This document shows, piece after piece, positions 22,606 through 33,128 of a DNA stretch of 64,000 bases. Origin of the DNA: Lolium rigidum (Eukaryota > Streptophyta > Magnoliopsida > Poales > Poaceae). The position numbers and the translations under genes are program-made. The stretch spans positions 328,645,090 to 328,709,089 of the forward strand of contig NC_061514.1 of assembly GCF_022539505.1 (NCBI RefSeq). Direction: 5' to 3'. The notes beneath the pieces were generated by a model. It was given only the letters and a program-made list of their open reading frames with translations. It had not been told where the DNA came from and ran no database searches. Numbering within the stretch: the stretch's first letter is position 1; each line of letters opens with the position of its first letter.

Positions 22606-22860
22606 TTTAGCAACAAGTAAATAAAGCAAACTAGATAAAGTAAATGCAAGTAAACTAATTTTTTTGTGTTTTCGATATAGCAAACAAGATAGCAAATAAA
22701 GTAAATCTAGCAACTAATTTTTTTGTATTTTGATTTAGTGCAGCAAACAAAGTAGTAAATAAAATAAAGCAAGACAAAAACAAAGTAAAGAGATTGAGAA
22801 GTGGAGACTCCCCTTGCAGCGTGTCTTGATCTCCCCGGCAACGGCGCCGGAAAATATGCT
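22606..22860 (-). other. Gypsy copy A 5' leader and primer binding site
   Basis: AT-rich leader between the gag start and the 5' LTR. The primer binding site at about 22835-22853 reads CCCCGGCAACGGCGCCGG on the plus strand; copy B reads GGCGCCAG at the same point. The exact complement of tRNA-Asp needs CA after GGCGC, so the base here is either mutated or miscalled. Confidence 0.75.
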
Positions 22861-24458
22861 TGATGGCGTGTATTTCACACGTTCGTTGGGCAACCCCAAG
22901 AGGAAGGTATGATGCGCACAGCAGCAAGTTTTCCCTCGAAAGAAACCAAGGTTTATCGAACCAGGAGGAGCCAAGAAGCACGTTGAAGGTTGATGGCGGC
23001 GGGATGTAGTGCGGCGCAACACCAGGGATTCCGGCGCCAACGTGGAACCTGCACAACACAACCAAACTACTTTGCCCCAACGAAACGAGTGAGGTTGTCA
23101 ATCTCACCGGCTTGCTGTAACAAAGGATTAACCGTATTGTGTGGAAGATGATTGTTTGCAGAAAACAGTAGAACAAGTATTGCAGTAGATTGTATTTCGA
23201 GTAAAGAGAATTGGACCGGGGTCCACAGTTCACTAGAGGTGTCTCTCCCATAAGACGAACAAGCATGTTGGGTGAACAAATTACAGTTGGGCAATTGACA
23301 AATAAAGAGAGCATGACAATGCACATACATATCATGATGAGTATAGTGAGATTTAATTGGGCATTACGACAAAGTACATAGACCGCCATCCAACTGCATC
23401 TATGCCTAAAAAGTCCACCTTCAGAGTTATCATCCGAACCCCTCCAAGTATTAAGTTGCAAACAACAGACAATTGCATTAAGTATGGTGCGTAATGTAAT
23501 CAACAACTACATCCTTAGACATAGCATCAATGTTTTATCCCTAGTGGCAACAAGCACAACACAACCTTAGAACTTTCACGTCATCTGTCCCGGTGTCAAT
23601 GCGGGCATGAACCCACTATCGAGCATAAGTACTCCCTCTTGGAGTTACAAGCATCTACTTGGCCAGAGCATCTACTAGTAACGGAGAGCATGCAAGATCA
23701 TAAACAACACATAAGCATAACTTTGATAATCAACATAACAAGTATTCTCTATTCATCGGATCCCAACAAACGCAACATATAGAATTACGGATAGATGATC
23801 TTGATCATGATAGGCAGCTCACAAGATCCGACAATGATAGCACAATGGGGAGAAGACAACCATCTAGCTACTGCTATGGACCCATAGTCCAGGGGTAGAC
23901 TACTCACTCATCACTCCGGAGGCGACCATGGCGGTGTAGAGTCCTCCGGGAGATGATTCCCCTCTCCGGCAGGGTGCCGGAGGCGATCTCCAGGATCCCC
24001 CGAGATGGGATCGGCGGCGACGGCGTCTCAGCAATGTTTTCCGTATCGTGGCTCTCGGTACTGGGGGTTTCGTCACGGAGGCTATTTGTAGGCGGAAGGG
24101 CAAGTCAAGAGGCGGCACGGGGGGCCCACACCACAGGGCCGCGCGGCCAAGGGGGGGCCGCGCCGCCCTAGGGTTTGGCCACCCCGTGGCCCCTCTTCGT
24201 CTCGTCTTCGGTCTTCTGGAAGCTTCGTGAGAAAATAGGCCTCTGGGCTTTTATTTCGTCCAATTCCGAGAATATTTCTTTACTAGGATTTCTGAAACCA
24301 AAAATAGCAGAAAACAGCAACTGGCACTTCGGCATCTTGTTAATAGGTTAGTTCCAGAAAATGCACGAATATGATATAAAGTGTGCATAAAACATGTAGA
24401 TAACATCAATAATGTGGCATGGAACACAAGAAATTATCGATATGTTGGAGACGTATCA
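22861..24458 (-). repeat. Gypsy copy A, right (5') LTR
   Basis: 1598 bp, TGATGGCG...ACGTATCA, followed at 24459 by the GTGCG target duplication and then the resumed CACTA element 2 sequence (GCGCCACAGAAATAATG). Confidence 0.93.
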
Positions 24459-24463
24459 GTGCG

Positions 24464-25090
24464 CCACAGAAATAATGTGTCCTATATCATGGCCGTACCC
24501 CTCCCTCGCCCGTATACCACTCTCTCCCCTCTCCCCTCTCCCCGCGCCGCCGCCTTCCATGGCGAGCGCTGCCGTCGCTGTCGCCGCCGCCGCTGCCTTC
24601 CTCCGCGAGGGCCGCATGCCGCCACGCTCCACCCATCCCCGCCACCAGCAGCACAAGCCGCTGCGGCGTGGAGGAGGAGGGGCCGGCGCGGCGTCAAGGT
24701 GGAGGAGCCGCCGCCGCGTCAAGGTGGAGGAGCTGCCGCGACCTCCACCCCTGCCGTCGTCGTCGGTGAGCTCCTCCACAACTGCCGTCGTCGTCGGTGA
24801 GCTCCCTCCCCTCCCCTCCCTCTTCCTCCCCCGCGCGAGCACAACGTGCTCGACGAAATGCTCGCTCGGTTGGCTGGCCAGGTCGGCGTGGTTGAGGTCG
24901 ATGTCGGCGAAGATGGTCACGTAGGAGTCGTGCGCTTGCTTGTGTTGCTAGGTTTATTGCTGTTGTTGCTGTGGATGCATTGCTGCTGTTGCTCTGGATG
25001 CATTGCCCCTAATCGTTTTGCTTCATATGGTGTCCATTTGGAGCCTGGATTGCTAGTGGTTAGTATATTGTTATGCTGCTAATCCTTGTT
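24464..25090. other. GC-rich gene-like piece inside CACTA element 2
   Basis: A plus-strand frame starts MASAAVAVAAAAAFLREGRM and runs through alanine, proline and arginine-rich sequence to 24924. A minus-strand frame reads MTIFADIDLNHADLASQPSE with better complexity. Codon use does not decide between them and no domain is recognisable. CACTA elements often capture gene pieces, so this may be a captured first exon followed by an intron-like T-rich stretch after about 24930. It may equally be low-complexity filler. Confidence 0.35.
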
Positions 25091-25779
25091 GTTGCTTGTC
25101 TTAAGCAATAGAAATTGTCTATGCCTCTCTCGTACTTGCTTACCATTAACTGGTGAGCTAGTGATGCTTATTGGAGTGTTCTATATCAGTGACACTTCTA
25201 TGCTGCTACTACATATTGGTGTTGGTTATTGTCAACTTATATCACTTGCTATGCCTGTGTGGCTTACTGGATCATATGTACCTGTTGTTTGTGGAGGTTT
25301 ACTGCCACTTGTTATTGATGAACCATGTGATGGTAATGATTCAATTTAATTCAATGATGTTAATTTGATTTCCATCCTTTGTTGGAAATAAATCCATGTC
25401 TGAACTCTGTACAAGGTAATGAAGACTTGCTCACTTGGTATTGCTTGCTAGTTGGACATTTGGTTGGTTTTGATGCTACTTGGTTCATTTAAATGCATGA
25501 AATGCTACTATGGTATGCTACTCGTGATATCCTTGTGAAGAAAATGATGGATTCTTGTGAGCTTATGGTATGCTACTATGCTACTCGTGGTATCCTTGTG
25601 AAGATTTACTTGATGGATTCTTGTGAGCTTATGGTATGCTACTATGCTTACTTGATCATGTGCATATAGTTCATATAGTTCCCTAAAAAGAAAGAAGCTC
25701 CCTGGCCAGATGCTTGATGTCTTGGCTTAGCCAATGATGCAAAGGCTGAGGCAAAAACTTGGATAAGAACAGATACTAA

Positions 25780-26394
25780 AATAGAGATATTCACATTAGG
25801 GAATCATGTAAATGAATGCCACTCGTGGTATCCTTTGAAGAAAATGGGAAGTTTCGATGGTTTAAAAGACTAGGTGATGCTAGGTTATTAAGTTGGCTAT
25901 CAAGGTTGGTTTTATCTCGGTTAACTTGGATAGGCTATGTGTTCTTGCTTACTTATGCATATCCATCTCTACCGGATTGACTAGCTCGGACTTGGCCTCT
26001 CTCTTGCCGACATCACTTGGTTACTACTAAGTGATGAATAATCCCTTATGGTACCCCAGCTTTGTTTTGAACTCAACTCGAGTAATGATAAATTTCTATT
26101 TCTTGTTGGCTTTGATGAAAATAGAGATATCCACAGTAGGGGATCATGTAAATGAATGCCACTGTGGTATCCTTTGAAGAAAAAGGACTGTTTCGATGGT
26201 TTTAAAAGGCTAGGTGGTGCTAGGTGATTCAGTTGGCTACCAAGACTTGTCTCATCCGGTTAGCTGGGATATGCTATGTGTTGTTGCTTGTTTAGGCATA
26301 TCTATCACTTACTTGGATTTACTAGTTCTTGATTGGCCTCTCTTTTGCCAGCATCACTTGGTCTATATACCAAGTGATGAATAATCCCTTTGGA
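25780..26394. repeat. Direct duplication of about 275 bp inside CACTA element 2
   Basis: 25780-26055 (AAAATAGAGATATTCACATT to AAGTGATGAATAATCCCTT) is repeated with divergence at 26119-26394. Just upstream (25530-25650) a shorter unit with TGTGAGCTTATGGTATGCTACTATGC is also duplicated. Confidence 0.75.
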
Positions 26395-26480
26395 GCATCT
26401 TCTCCATGCATTCTATGTGTGTTTGAGCATCTTGACTTATGTCACCATGGTTGCTGGTTTGTTGGTGTTTTTGTACTTGT

Positions 26481-27790
26481 CGATGATTAGATGGTTGGTC
26501 GATCACTCGTACACTCGGGGTGGAGCAAGTGAGCCTGGTATGATGGCACAAGTATCAATATTTTGTGCATCCTACCTGGCCTCGCTTACTCCATCCCCGG
26601 ATGTTAATATTTGTTTCGCCCAACAAAGTATGAGGCATTCCATTTAGTTCATACTAGCTACTTCTTAATTGCATTGGCCTTTCTTCCATTTAGTGCCGAT
26701 GATTAAATTGTTTGGTCACTTGTACACTCGGGGTGGGGCCAGTGAGCCCGGTGCGATGGCACAAATATCAATCTCTTGTGCATCCTACCTGGCCTCACCG
26801 ACCCCATCCCGAATGTTAATATTTCTTTCGACCAACAAAGTATGAGGCATATGATATCTAGTTGAGATACCACTTGGCTCTTTCTTCCATTTTAGTGCCG
26901 ATGATTAGAATGTTTGGTCACCTATACGCCGCAATATACTTTGTAGACGGGCCCCCCTTTCCCCGGCCGCCGTTCCGTGAATGAGTCTTTGACGAGACAA
27001 CAACGCCGACCTGCCTCTCCGGCGCATCACCACTTTTCTTCTCTCGCCGTCCAGTACGTGAACGAGTCCTTAATGCAAAGACGGTGCTAGCCTCCCTAGC
27101 ATCATGCCGACCCTCGTTGCCGCGTTTCGGCCGTGTCTCACGCGCTCGCACTCTTCGCCTCTTTGCCGGTGAACGAATAGACCAATCGTTGGAATAAGGA
27201 AGCCGATGATGGCCGATCGCAATTTAATCTTGCGACCGGCCGTCATCGGTTTCCTTATTCCAACGATCAGTCTATTGGTTCACCGGGCAAAAGGCGAACA
27301 GTGCGAGGCGCGGGCACGGCCCGAGCGCGGCAACACGGCCCGGCATAATGCTGGGCAGGCCGGCACGGTCTTTGCATCAAGGACTCGTTCACCGGACGGC
27401 GAAGGACTGCCGTGGTTCCGCGCCGGAGAGGCAGATCGGCGTCGTTGTGTCGTCAAGCACCCGTTCACTGAACGGCGGCCGGGAAAGGGGGCCCTTCGCA
27501 AAGTATACTGCGGTGTATACTGCAACTATGGTTTCGACCATAGTATTTGTGTTGACCAACAATGTATGAGGCACTTATTCCATTTTGTCATTCCATTTGC
27601 TTTGAGATTTTCAAAATGCCGATGATTAAAATGTTTGGTCAACGTACACTCGGGGGTGGCGTAAGTGAGCCTGGTAAGATAGCACAAATATCAATCTCTT
27701 GTGCATCGGACTTGGTCTCACTTACGCCGTCCCTTAATGTTAATATTTGTGTTGACCAACAATGTATGAGGCATTTATTCCATTTCTCTT
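26481..27790. repeat. Tandem array of hairpin-forming units inside CACTA element 2
   Basis: Units share the frame GATGATTA...TTTGGTCA, TACACTCGGGGTGG, a hairpin, then AATGTTAATATTTGT...CCAACAAAGTATGAGGCA. The cores at about 26517-26598, 26730-26810 and 27652-27733 are inverted repeats with stems near 36 bp (for example GGCGTAAGTGAGCC against GGTCTCACTTACGCC). In one unit the core is replaced by a much longer inverted repeat (26924-27518). Confidence 0.75.
26924..27518. repeat. Long inverted repeat: arms of about 290 bp, 7-bp loop
   Basis: The left arm (26924-27222, ATACGCCGCAATATACTTTG...) pairs with the right arm (27230-27518, ...CAAAGTATACTGCGGTGTAT) around the loop TTTAATC. By eye about four in five bases pair, with continuous pairing across the length. 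The arms are GC-rich while the surroundings are AT-rich. Transcription from either side would give a long foldback RNA. No target duplication was found at its edges. Confidence 0.85.
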
Positions 27791-28149
27791 GTGCATCGGA
27801 CTTGTTGGTCTCACTTTCTTCCATTTTCATCATAGTAGGAACTGGATGAAGGACCCCGATGCAAGCGAGCCCGGTGGGTAGAGATGAGGGAGCAAAGGAG
27901 GAACCGGATGAAGACTACTTTGTATCTCGAAATTGTGAATTTTGTATGAATTAAGAGTTGTATGCAAAACATTTGACACTTGCCACTATATATGTATCTC
28001 GATCGGGCTCTAAGTAATGTGATGATGATGTCTATGTTATATCCGTGCAATGTACATGATATTTATATTATATCTGAATGTTGCTCGTATATAACTCTGT
28101 ATATCCGTATATTGTCTGTCTATAAACCGCATGTGTATAGCGAGCAGAC

Positions 28150-28364
28150 ACAAAATCGTGTATAATACAAGCAAATTCTGTGGCGCACCGAAAACCAATT
28201 CCGTGGCGCACGCTTTCTGTGGCCACGTAAACCTTAATTCTCGTGGCGCATGGGCAGGTGCGCCACGTAAACCTTATTTTTGTGGCGACGTTTCTGTGGC
28301 GCACCTCCCATGCGCCACAGAAGCCATTTTTGGTGCGCCACTGATGAGGCTTTTCCTACTAGTG
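28150..28364. repeat. Right subterminal repeats and terminus of CACTA element 2
   Basis: Repeated TGTGGCGCAC/GTGCGCCAC units (28172, 28201, 28242, 28259, 28297, 28310, 28333) lead to the terminus CCTACTAGTG ending at 28364. They mirror the left subterminal motif. Confidence 0.88.
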
Positions 28365-28367
28365 GCC

Positions 28368-28830
28368 CGTGTTGTCGGGTTTCTGGATGGTACAGAAAAA
28401 GCTCCGCCTGAGACCCTGGAGGCAGAGGACGCGGACAAGAAAACAATCACCATCCCCAACCCCGAGTATGAGACCTGGGTCACCAAGGATCAAGCTGTGG
28501 CGAGCTTCCTCGTCAATTCCCTTGGCGATGATCTACTCTCTCATGTGTATGGTCTGGTTCACGCCAACGAGGTTTGGAAGGCTATTCTTGAACTCTTTTC
28601 CACCCAATCCAAGTCTCGTGTTTCATTGCTGCGTGGAGCTCTCACAAATACGAAGAAGCTTGCTATGACTGCCTCTCAGTTTCTCACCAAGATGAAGGGT
28701 TTCGCCGCTGAACTTGCTGCTGCGGGAAAGAAAGTCGATGATGACGAGCTCAAGGACTACATCCACAATGGTCTTGATGGCTCCTACACCCCTCTGGTTG
28801 CCTCCATTAATGCAAATCCCTCTACTACAC
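28368..28830 (+). pseudogene. Copia gag, part 2
   Basis: The frame continues from 15970: RVVGFLDGTEKAPPETLE, then PNPEYETWVTKDQAVASFLV, LGDDLLSHVYGLVHANEVWK and SQFLTKMKGFAAELAAAGKK, ending NANPSTT at 28830. This is the UBN2/retrotransposon Gag domain. It is open throughout and is interrupted at 28831 by the TGTGGGGACC element. Confidence 0.9.
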
Positions 28831-30779
28831 TGTGGGGACCTTGCATACCACTTCATGTTGTAGTATGCCAGTCGTTGATATAACATTTGCGAAGTACCAA
28901 TCCGCAAATATTACATCCCTCAGAGTAGTACAATAGAACATAGCAGGTCCATAACTCATTCATTTATTATTACAAGCAATATGTACATATCATCTCGGAG
29001 CTCCTCTTGGGTCCTAAGAGGAATACTCCTGGGTTCGAGGTGAACCCACCTTAACTTACAATATATAAGTCTTACTAGATTATACATTTATTCTCCTCGG
29101 GCAGTTAAGTACTAAGAGTTCGTACTGCTCGGATACTTCTACTACTAGGTAAGTCTAAGCCTGCTCTCCTCCAGAACCCTCCTCGGTTCCGTAGACTATA
29201 AGGTAGTCTACACCTTCAACACCTCCAGAGAGGTCCGGTTCTTCATAGCCGATGACTTCGGCTCCTTCAGGGTTGTCGTTGTCCTCCTCCAGATGATTCA
29301 GACAATCTAAGCAGGGGATTTAAGAGTGGTATGAGTACGAGCGTACTCAACAAGTTCATTATAGAAAAGAGATGTTTAATGCACTAGCTACGATATTAGA
29401 CCAGAAAGTCTAATACCAATGCACGTTTTGATAAACATTTCTTCAAGAGGTTGCTTTTATTTCAAAGAACTATGTCCGTCAGCCTTCACCGGTTTACTAG
29501 AACTTCATGGAGTTCCTTTCCGGCAGCGTTCGCAGTTCCAAATCCCGGAACAGGGAGTGACAGGTCACGATTCATTACACTCTGCAGAGGTGTGCTGCTT
29601 TACTCATAAGAGATCTTAACCTTGGTGCCAACCGGGCAGGTTTCCCGTCCACACTTCCTTCGGTGTGAGGCCCGGTATAAGATCTAGCCAATCATGTTCC
29701 TCCGCTACCTCGAACACCCACCCTTTTTTGCAATCTCCGACCCTGGGTCCTCGCCGGTCCTCTTACACCAATTAAGGATGGACCCCGACCACGACGACAA
29801 TGCAGAGCTCTATCATACATTCCTTCGCCGGCAGTTGCAACCCATCATAGACCACATTACCGTGGGGACTTCTACGGGTTCCCCAACCTGCATCATGTCT
29901 CTCGAAATCAAGTGCCTACAGTAATGCGCATCCGTTGATGAACGAGAGGTGGAAACACTTTTGACTACTCCGTCCCACTCCGGATCTTATGGTTAACATG
30001 GGTATTACGGCACAAGAATCACTGGACGACATTTGTTGTTTAATCCTAGATGGATATAACCCTTGCAATGGAACCTCCACCGTATCCACACAATCCATGG
30101 TTCCATTGCCCACCACATAGTCATATTCATAGTTATGAAAATAGTGGTTTTGCTTTTTATGCAATAGTGTTAAACATAGTACTTTGCAAGTAATTTGGTA
30201 AAAATACTCGAATGGCATGCGCAAGTGATGAACTTCCCTGAACACTGCAAAGTGTTGCCGTTGGATGGTGTGGACTGACCCTTGTCCTCTGTTGCTGAAA
30301 AATAGCATCATTGTCCGATAAGGGCAATGGTTAAAGAAGCATTTATGCATGATTCCATTTTTAGGGTTTGTTCCCCCCTTCCGATGTCTTATTATTTCAT
30401 GTGAGAGGTTAATACTAAGAATAATTTAGGGATAATCTGTTTAGGGTAAAATACAACCTTGATATGTTGTCAAGGTGTTTTTAAAATCCAAAAGCATTAA
30501 TGGGCTTATTTTTATTATTGAAAATATAAGGTGTGATTTAAATGATTATTTTAATCATCTAATTAGGACTTAATTATGTTTGTCTTCAAAAATTCCATTT
30601 CATATTTTATTATGATAGAGAATTTTATGCTGAGCATTTTTCATATTTTTAATTATTTTTTTAGAGCTATATTCTATTTTATAAAATTCTTAGAAACACT
30701 CATTTAAATGGGTATTTTGGAAATGTCCAAAATACCCCTCGGGCCCATCTGTCAGGCGACCGAGCTGGTTAGGTTGGAC

Positions 30780-31200
30780 CAGCCCACTGGGCTCGGTCCA
30801 ACCGACCCAGTCGCGTCGTCTTTCGCCCTCACTCTCTAACCCTAATCCCCTTCGGGTTCCCGCGACCAAAATCGCCTCCGCCGTCGCCGCTTTAATTCCG
30901 CCGCCTCCGGCCGTCGCCGGCGACGAGGTGGTGCGGATCTGGACCGCCTCTCGACGACGAACCTGATGGTCCAAGTCGATTTGACGCTTGCGTCGCCGTT
31001 CGCTTTCCATCGACCCTCCAGTGCGCCAGGCCTTCGGCGTCCGCCGCCGCCGTGCGTTGGAGAGGCCGTGGCCCTTCTTCTTGGCGCCCCACAGGCGCGT
31101 GGTGCAGCGCTGGGGTGCTGTGGTGGTCGCCAGGGCTTGGCTTGGCTAGGCCTGGTGCCGCCGTGGCCGCCATGACCGTGTCGGCCATCTCCTCCCCGGT
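30780..31200 (+). other. GC-rich leader or exon-like stretch of the TG..CA element
   Basis: CCCTCACTCTCTAACCCTAATCCCC-type pyrimidine-rich sequence leads into GC-rich sequence and ends ATCTCCTCCCCG|GTATGTGC, a strong plant donor-like site at about 31199. A possible acceptor (TTTGTGTGCAG|GGAACTTGG) lies at 41300, and a short frame there ends QYHLDPRFYEEQLVV-stop before the AATAAA at 41504. This resembles a spliced transcript of the element. The protein is not recognised. Confidence 0.4.
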
Positions 31201-31324
31201 ATGTGCTTCTCCTTCCTTTTTCTACCTGTTCTACTTCTTCTCCTCCTCCTCCTCTTCGTCTAGCTTGGCCACTGGCCTGCTTCTCCTCGTAGAGATGCTG
31301 GCCGTGCCGATGTGCTGCAGCTGC

Positions 31325-31420
31325 TACGCCTTGCTAGCTGTGTATACGCGTATGCTGCTGTGCTGCTGCTGTGCTGCTGCTACGCTGCTTGTGCTGCTGT
31401 GCTGCTGCTGTGTTGTTCTT
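31325..31420. repeat. Imperfect CTG microsatellite
   Basis: Interrupted TGCTGCTGC/TGTGCTGCTGC repeats inside the TG..CA element. A frame reading LLCCCCAAATLLVLLCCCC is only a by-product. Confidence 0.8.
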
Positions 31421-31534
31421 CTCTAGCACCTGCTGTTCTAGCTTATGAGCTTTTGTTCAAAAGCATACTATGATGCTTTGTTTAATTATCTTGACTCCTG
31501 CTGTTGCTCTGTATCCATGCCTCTCCTGTGTATG

Positions 31535-33128
31535 TGATGCGTGTAGTTGACACGTCCGTTGGGAACCCCAAGAGGAAGGTGTGATGCGCACAGCGGCAAG
31601 TTTCCCTCAGTAAGAAACCAAGGTTTAATCGAACCAGTAGGAGTCAAAAAGCACGTTGAAGGTTGATGGCGGCGGGATGTAGTGCGGCGCAACACCAGAG
31701 ATTCCGGCGCCAACGTGGAACCTGCACAACACAACCAAAGTACTTTGCCCCAACGAAACAGTGAGGTTGTCAATCTCACCGGCTTGCTGTAACAAAGGAT
31801 TAACCGTATTGTGTGGAAGATGATTGTTTGCGGAGAAAACGATGAAACAAGTATTGCGACAGATTTGTATTTCAGTATTAAAGGAATAGACCGGGGTCCA
31901 CAGTTCACTAGAGGTGTCTCTCCCATAAGATAAAAGCATGTTGGGTGAACAAATTACAGTCGGGCAATTGACAAATAGGGAGGGCATAACAATGCACATA
32001 CATGGCATGATAAGTATAGTGAGATTTAATTGGGCATTACGACAAAGTACATAGACCGCCATCCAACTGCATCTATGCCTAAAAATTCCACCTTCAGGTT
32101 ATCGTCCGAACCCCTTCCAGTATTAAGTTGCAAAGCAACAGACAATTGCATTAAGTATGGTGCGTAATGTAATCAACAACTACATCCTCGGACATAGCGC
32201 CAATGTTTTATCCCTAGTGGCAACAAGCACAACACAACCTTAGAACTTTACATCACTTGTCCCGGTGTCAATGCGAGCATGAACCCACTATCGAGCATAA
32301 ATACTCCCTCTTGGAGTTAAAAGCAAAAACTTGGCCGAGCCTCTACTAGTAACGGAGAGCATGCAAGATCATAAACAACACATATGTAATAACTTGATAA
32401 TTAACATAACATGGTATTCTCTATCCATCGGATCCCGACAAACACAACATAGAGTATTACGGATAGATGATCTTGATCATGTTAGGCAGCTCACAAGATC
32501 CAACAATGAAGCACAATGAGGAGAAGACAACCATCTAGCTACTGCTATGGACCCATAGTCCGGGGGTGAACTACTCACTCATCACTCCGGAGGCGACCAT
32601 GGCGGTGTAGAGTCCTCCGGGAGATGAATCCCCTCTCCGGCAGGGTGCCGGAGGAGATCTCCGAATCCCCGAGATGGGATCGGCGGCGGCGGCGTCTCGG
32701 TAAGGTTTTCCGTATCGTGGTTTTTCGCCTCGGGGGTTTCGCGACGGAGGCTTTAAGTAGGCGGAAGGGCGAGTCGGGGGGCTGACGAGGGGCCCACACC
32801 ACAGGGCGGCGCGGCCCCCCCCTTGGCCGCGCCGCCATGTGGTCTGGCCACCTCGTGGCCCCACTTCGTATACTCTTCGGTCTTCTGGAAGGTTCGTGGA
32901 AAAATAGGCCCCTGGGTCTTCGTTTCGTCCAATTCCGAGAATATTTCGTTACTAGGATTTCCGAAACCAAAAACAGCGAGAAAACAGAGAGCGGCACTTC
33001 GGCATCTTGTTAATAGGTTAGTTCCGGAAAATGCACGAATATGACATAAAGTGTGCATAAAACATGTTGGTATCATCAATAATATGGCATAGAACATAAG
33101 AAATTATCGATACGTCGGAGACGTATCA
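31535..33128 (-). repeat. Gypsy copy B, left (3') LTR
   Basis: 1594 bp. At about a dozen places it differs from the right LTR by CAG against CGA/CGG/CG/CGAG, in both directions (for example CCTTCCAGTATT here against CTTTCCGATATT at 38636). Confidence 0.93.

Larger units (their letters stand above)
16283..24458 (-). mobile_element. Ty3/gypsy-type LTR retrotransposon, copy A, gag-protease only
   Basis: Two 1598-bp LTRs (16283-17880 and 22861-24458), TGATGGCGTGTATT...GAGACGTATCA, flanked by an exact GTGCG duplication. Orientation is minus: the primer site next to the right LTR reads GGCGCCGTTGCCGGGGA on the minus strand, matching tRNA-Asp. The purine-rich tract (CTAAGCTTAGGGATGC) lies beside the left LTR. 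Internally there is a gag-protease region (22605-20488), then about 2.6 kb of non-coding sequence. No reverse transcriptase or integrase is visible, so the element is non-autonomous. Confidence 0.93.
15971..28364. mobile_element. Non-autonomous CACTA element (element 2), about 4.2 kb net, with a nested gypsy element
   Basis: Both ends read CACTAGTAGGAAAA (left at 15971, right as the complement ending at 28364), flanked by an exact GCC target duplication (15968-15970 and 28365-28367). Subterminal repeats are built from TGTGGCGCAC/GTGCGCCACAGAA units, unlike elements 1 and 3, so this is a different CACTA family. Removing gypsy copy A (16283-24458 plus one GTGCG) leaves about 4.2 kb without any transposase, so it must have moved with help from an autonomous relative. 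It holds a GC-rich gene-like piece and arrays of hairpin-forming repeats. Confidence 0.92.

Noticed and set aside
31052..31426. Cys/Leu-rich 124-codon frame
   Set aside because: Its second half is the imperfect CTG microsatellite and it has no homology that I can recognise.
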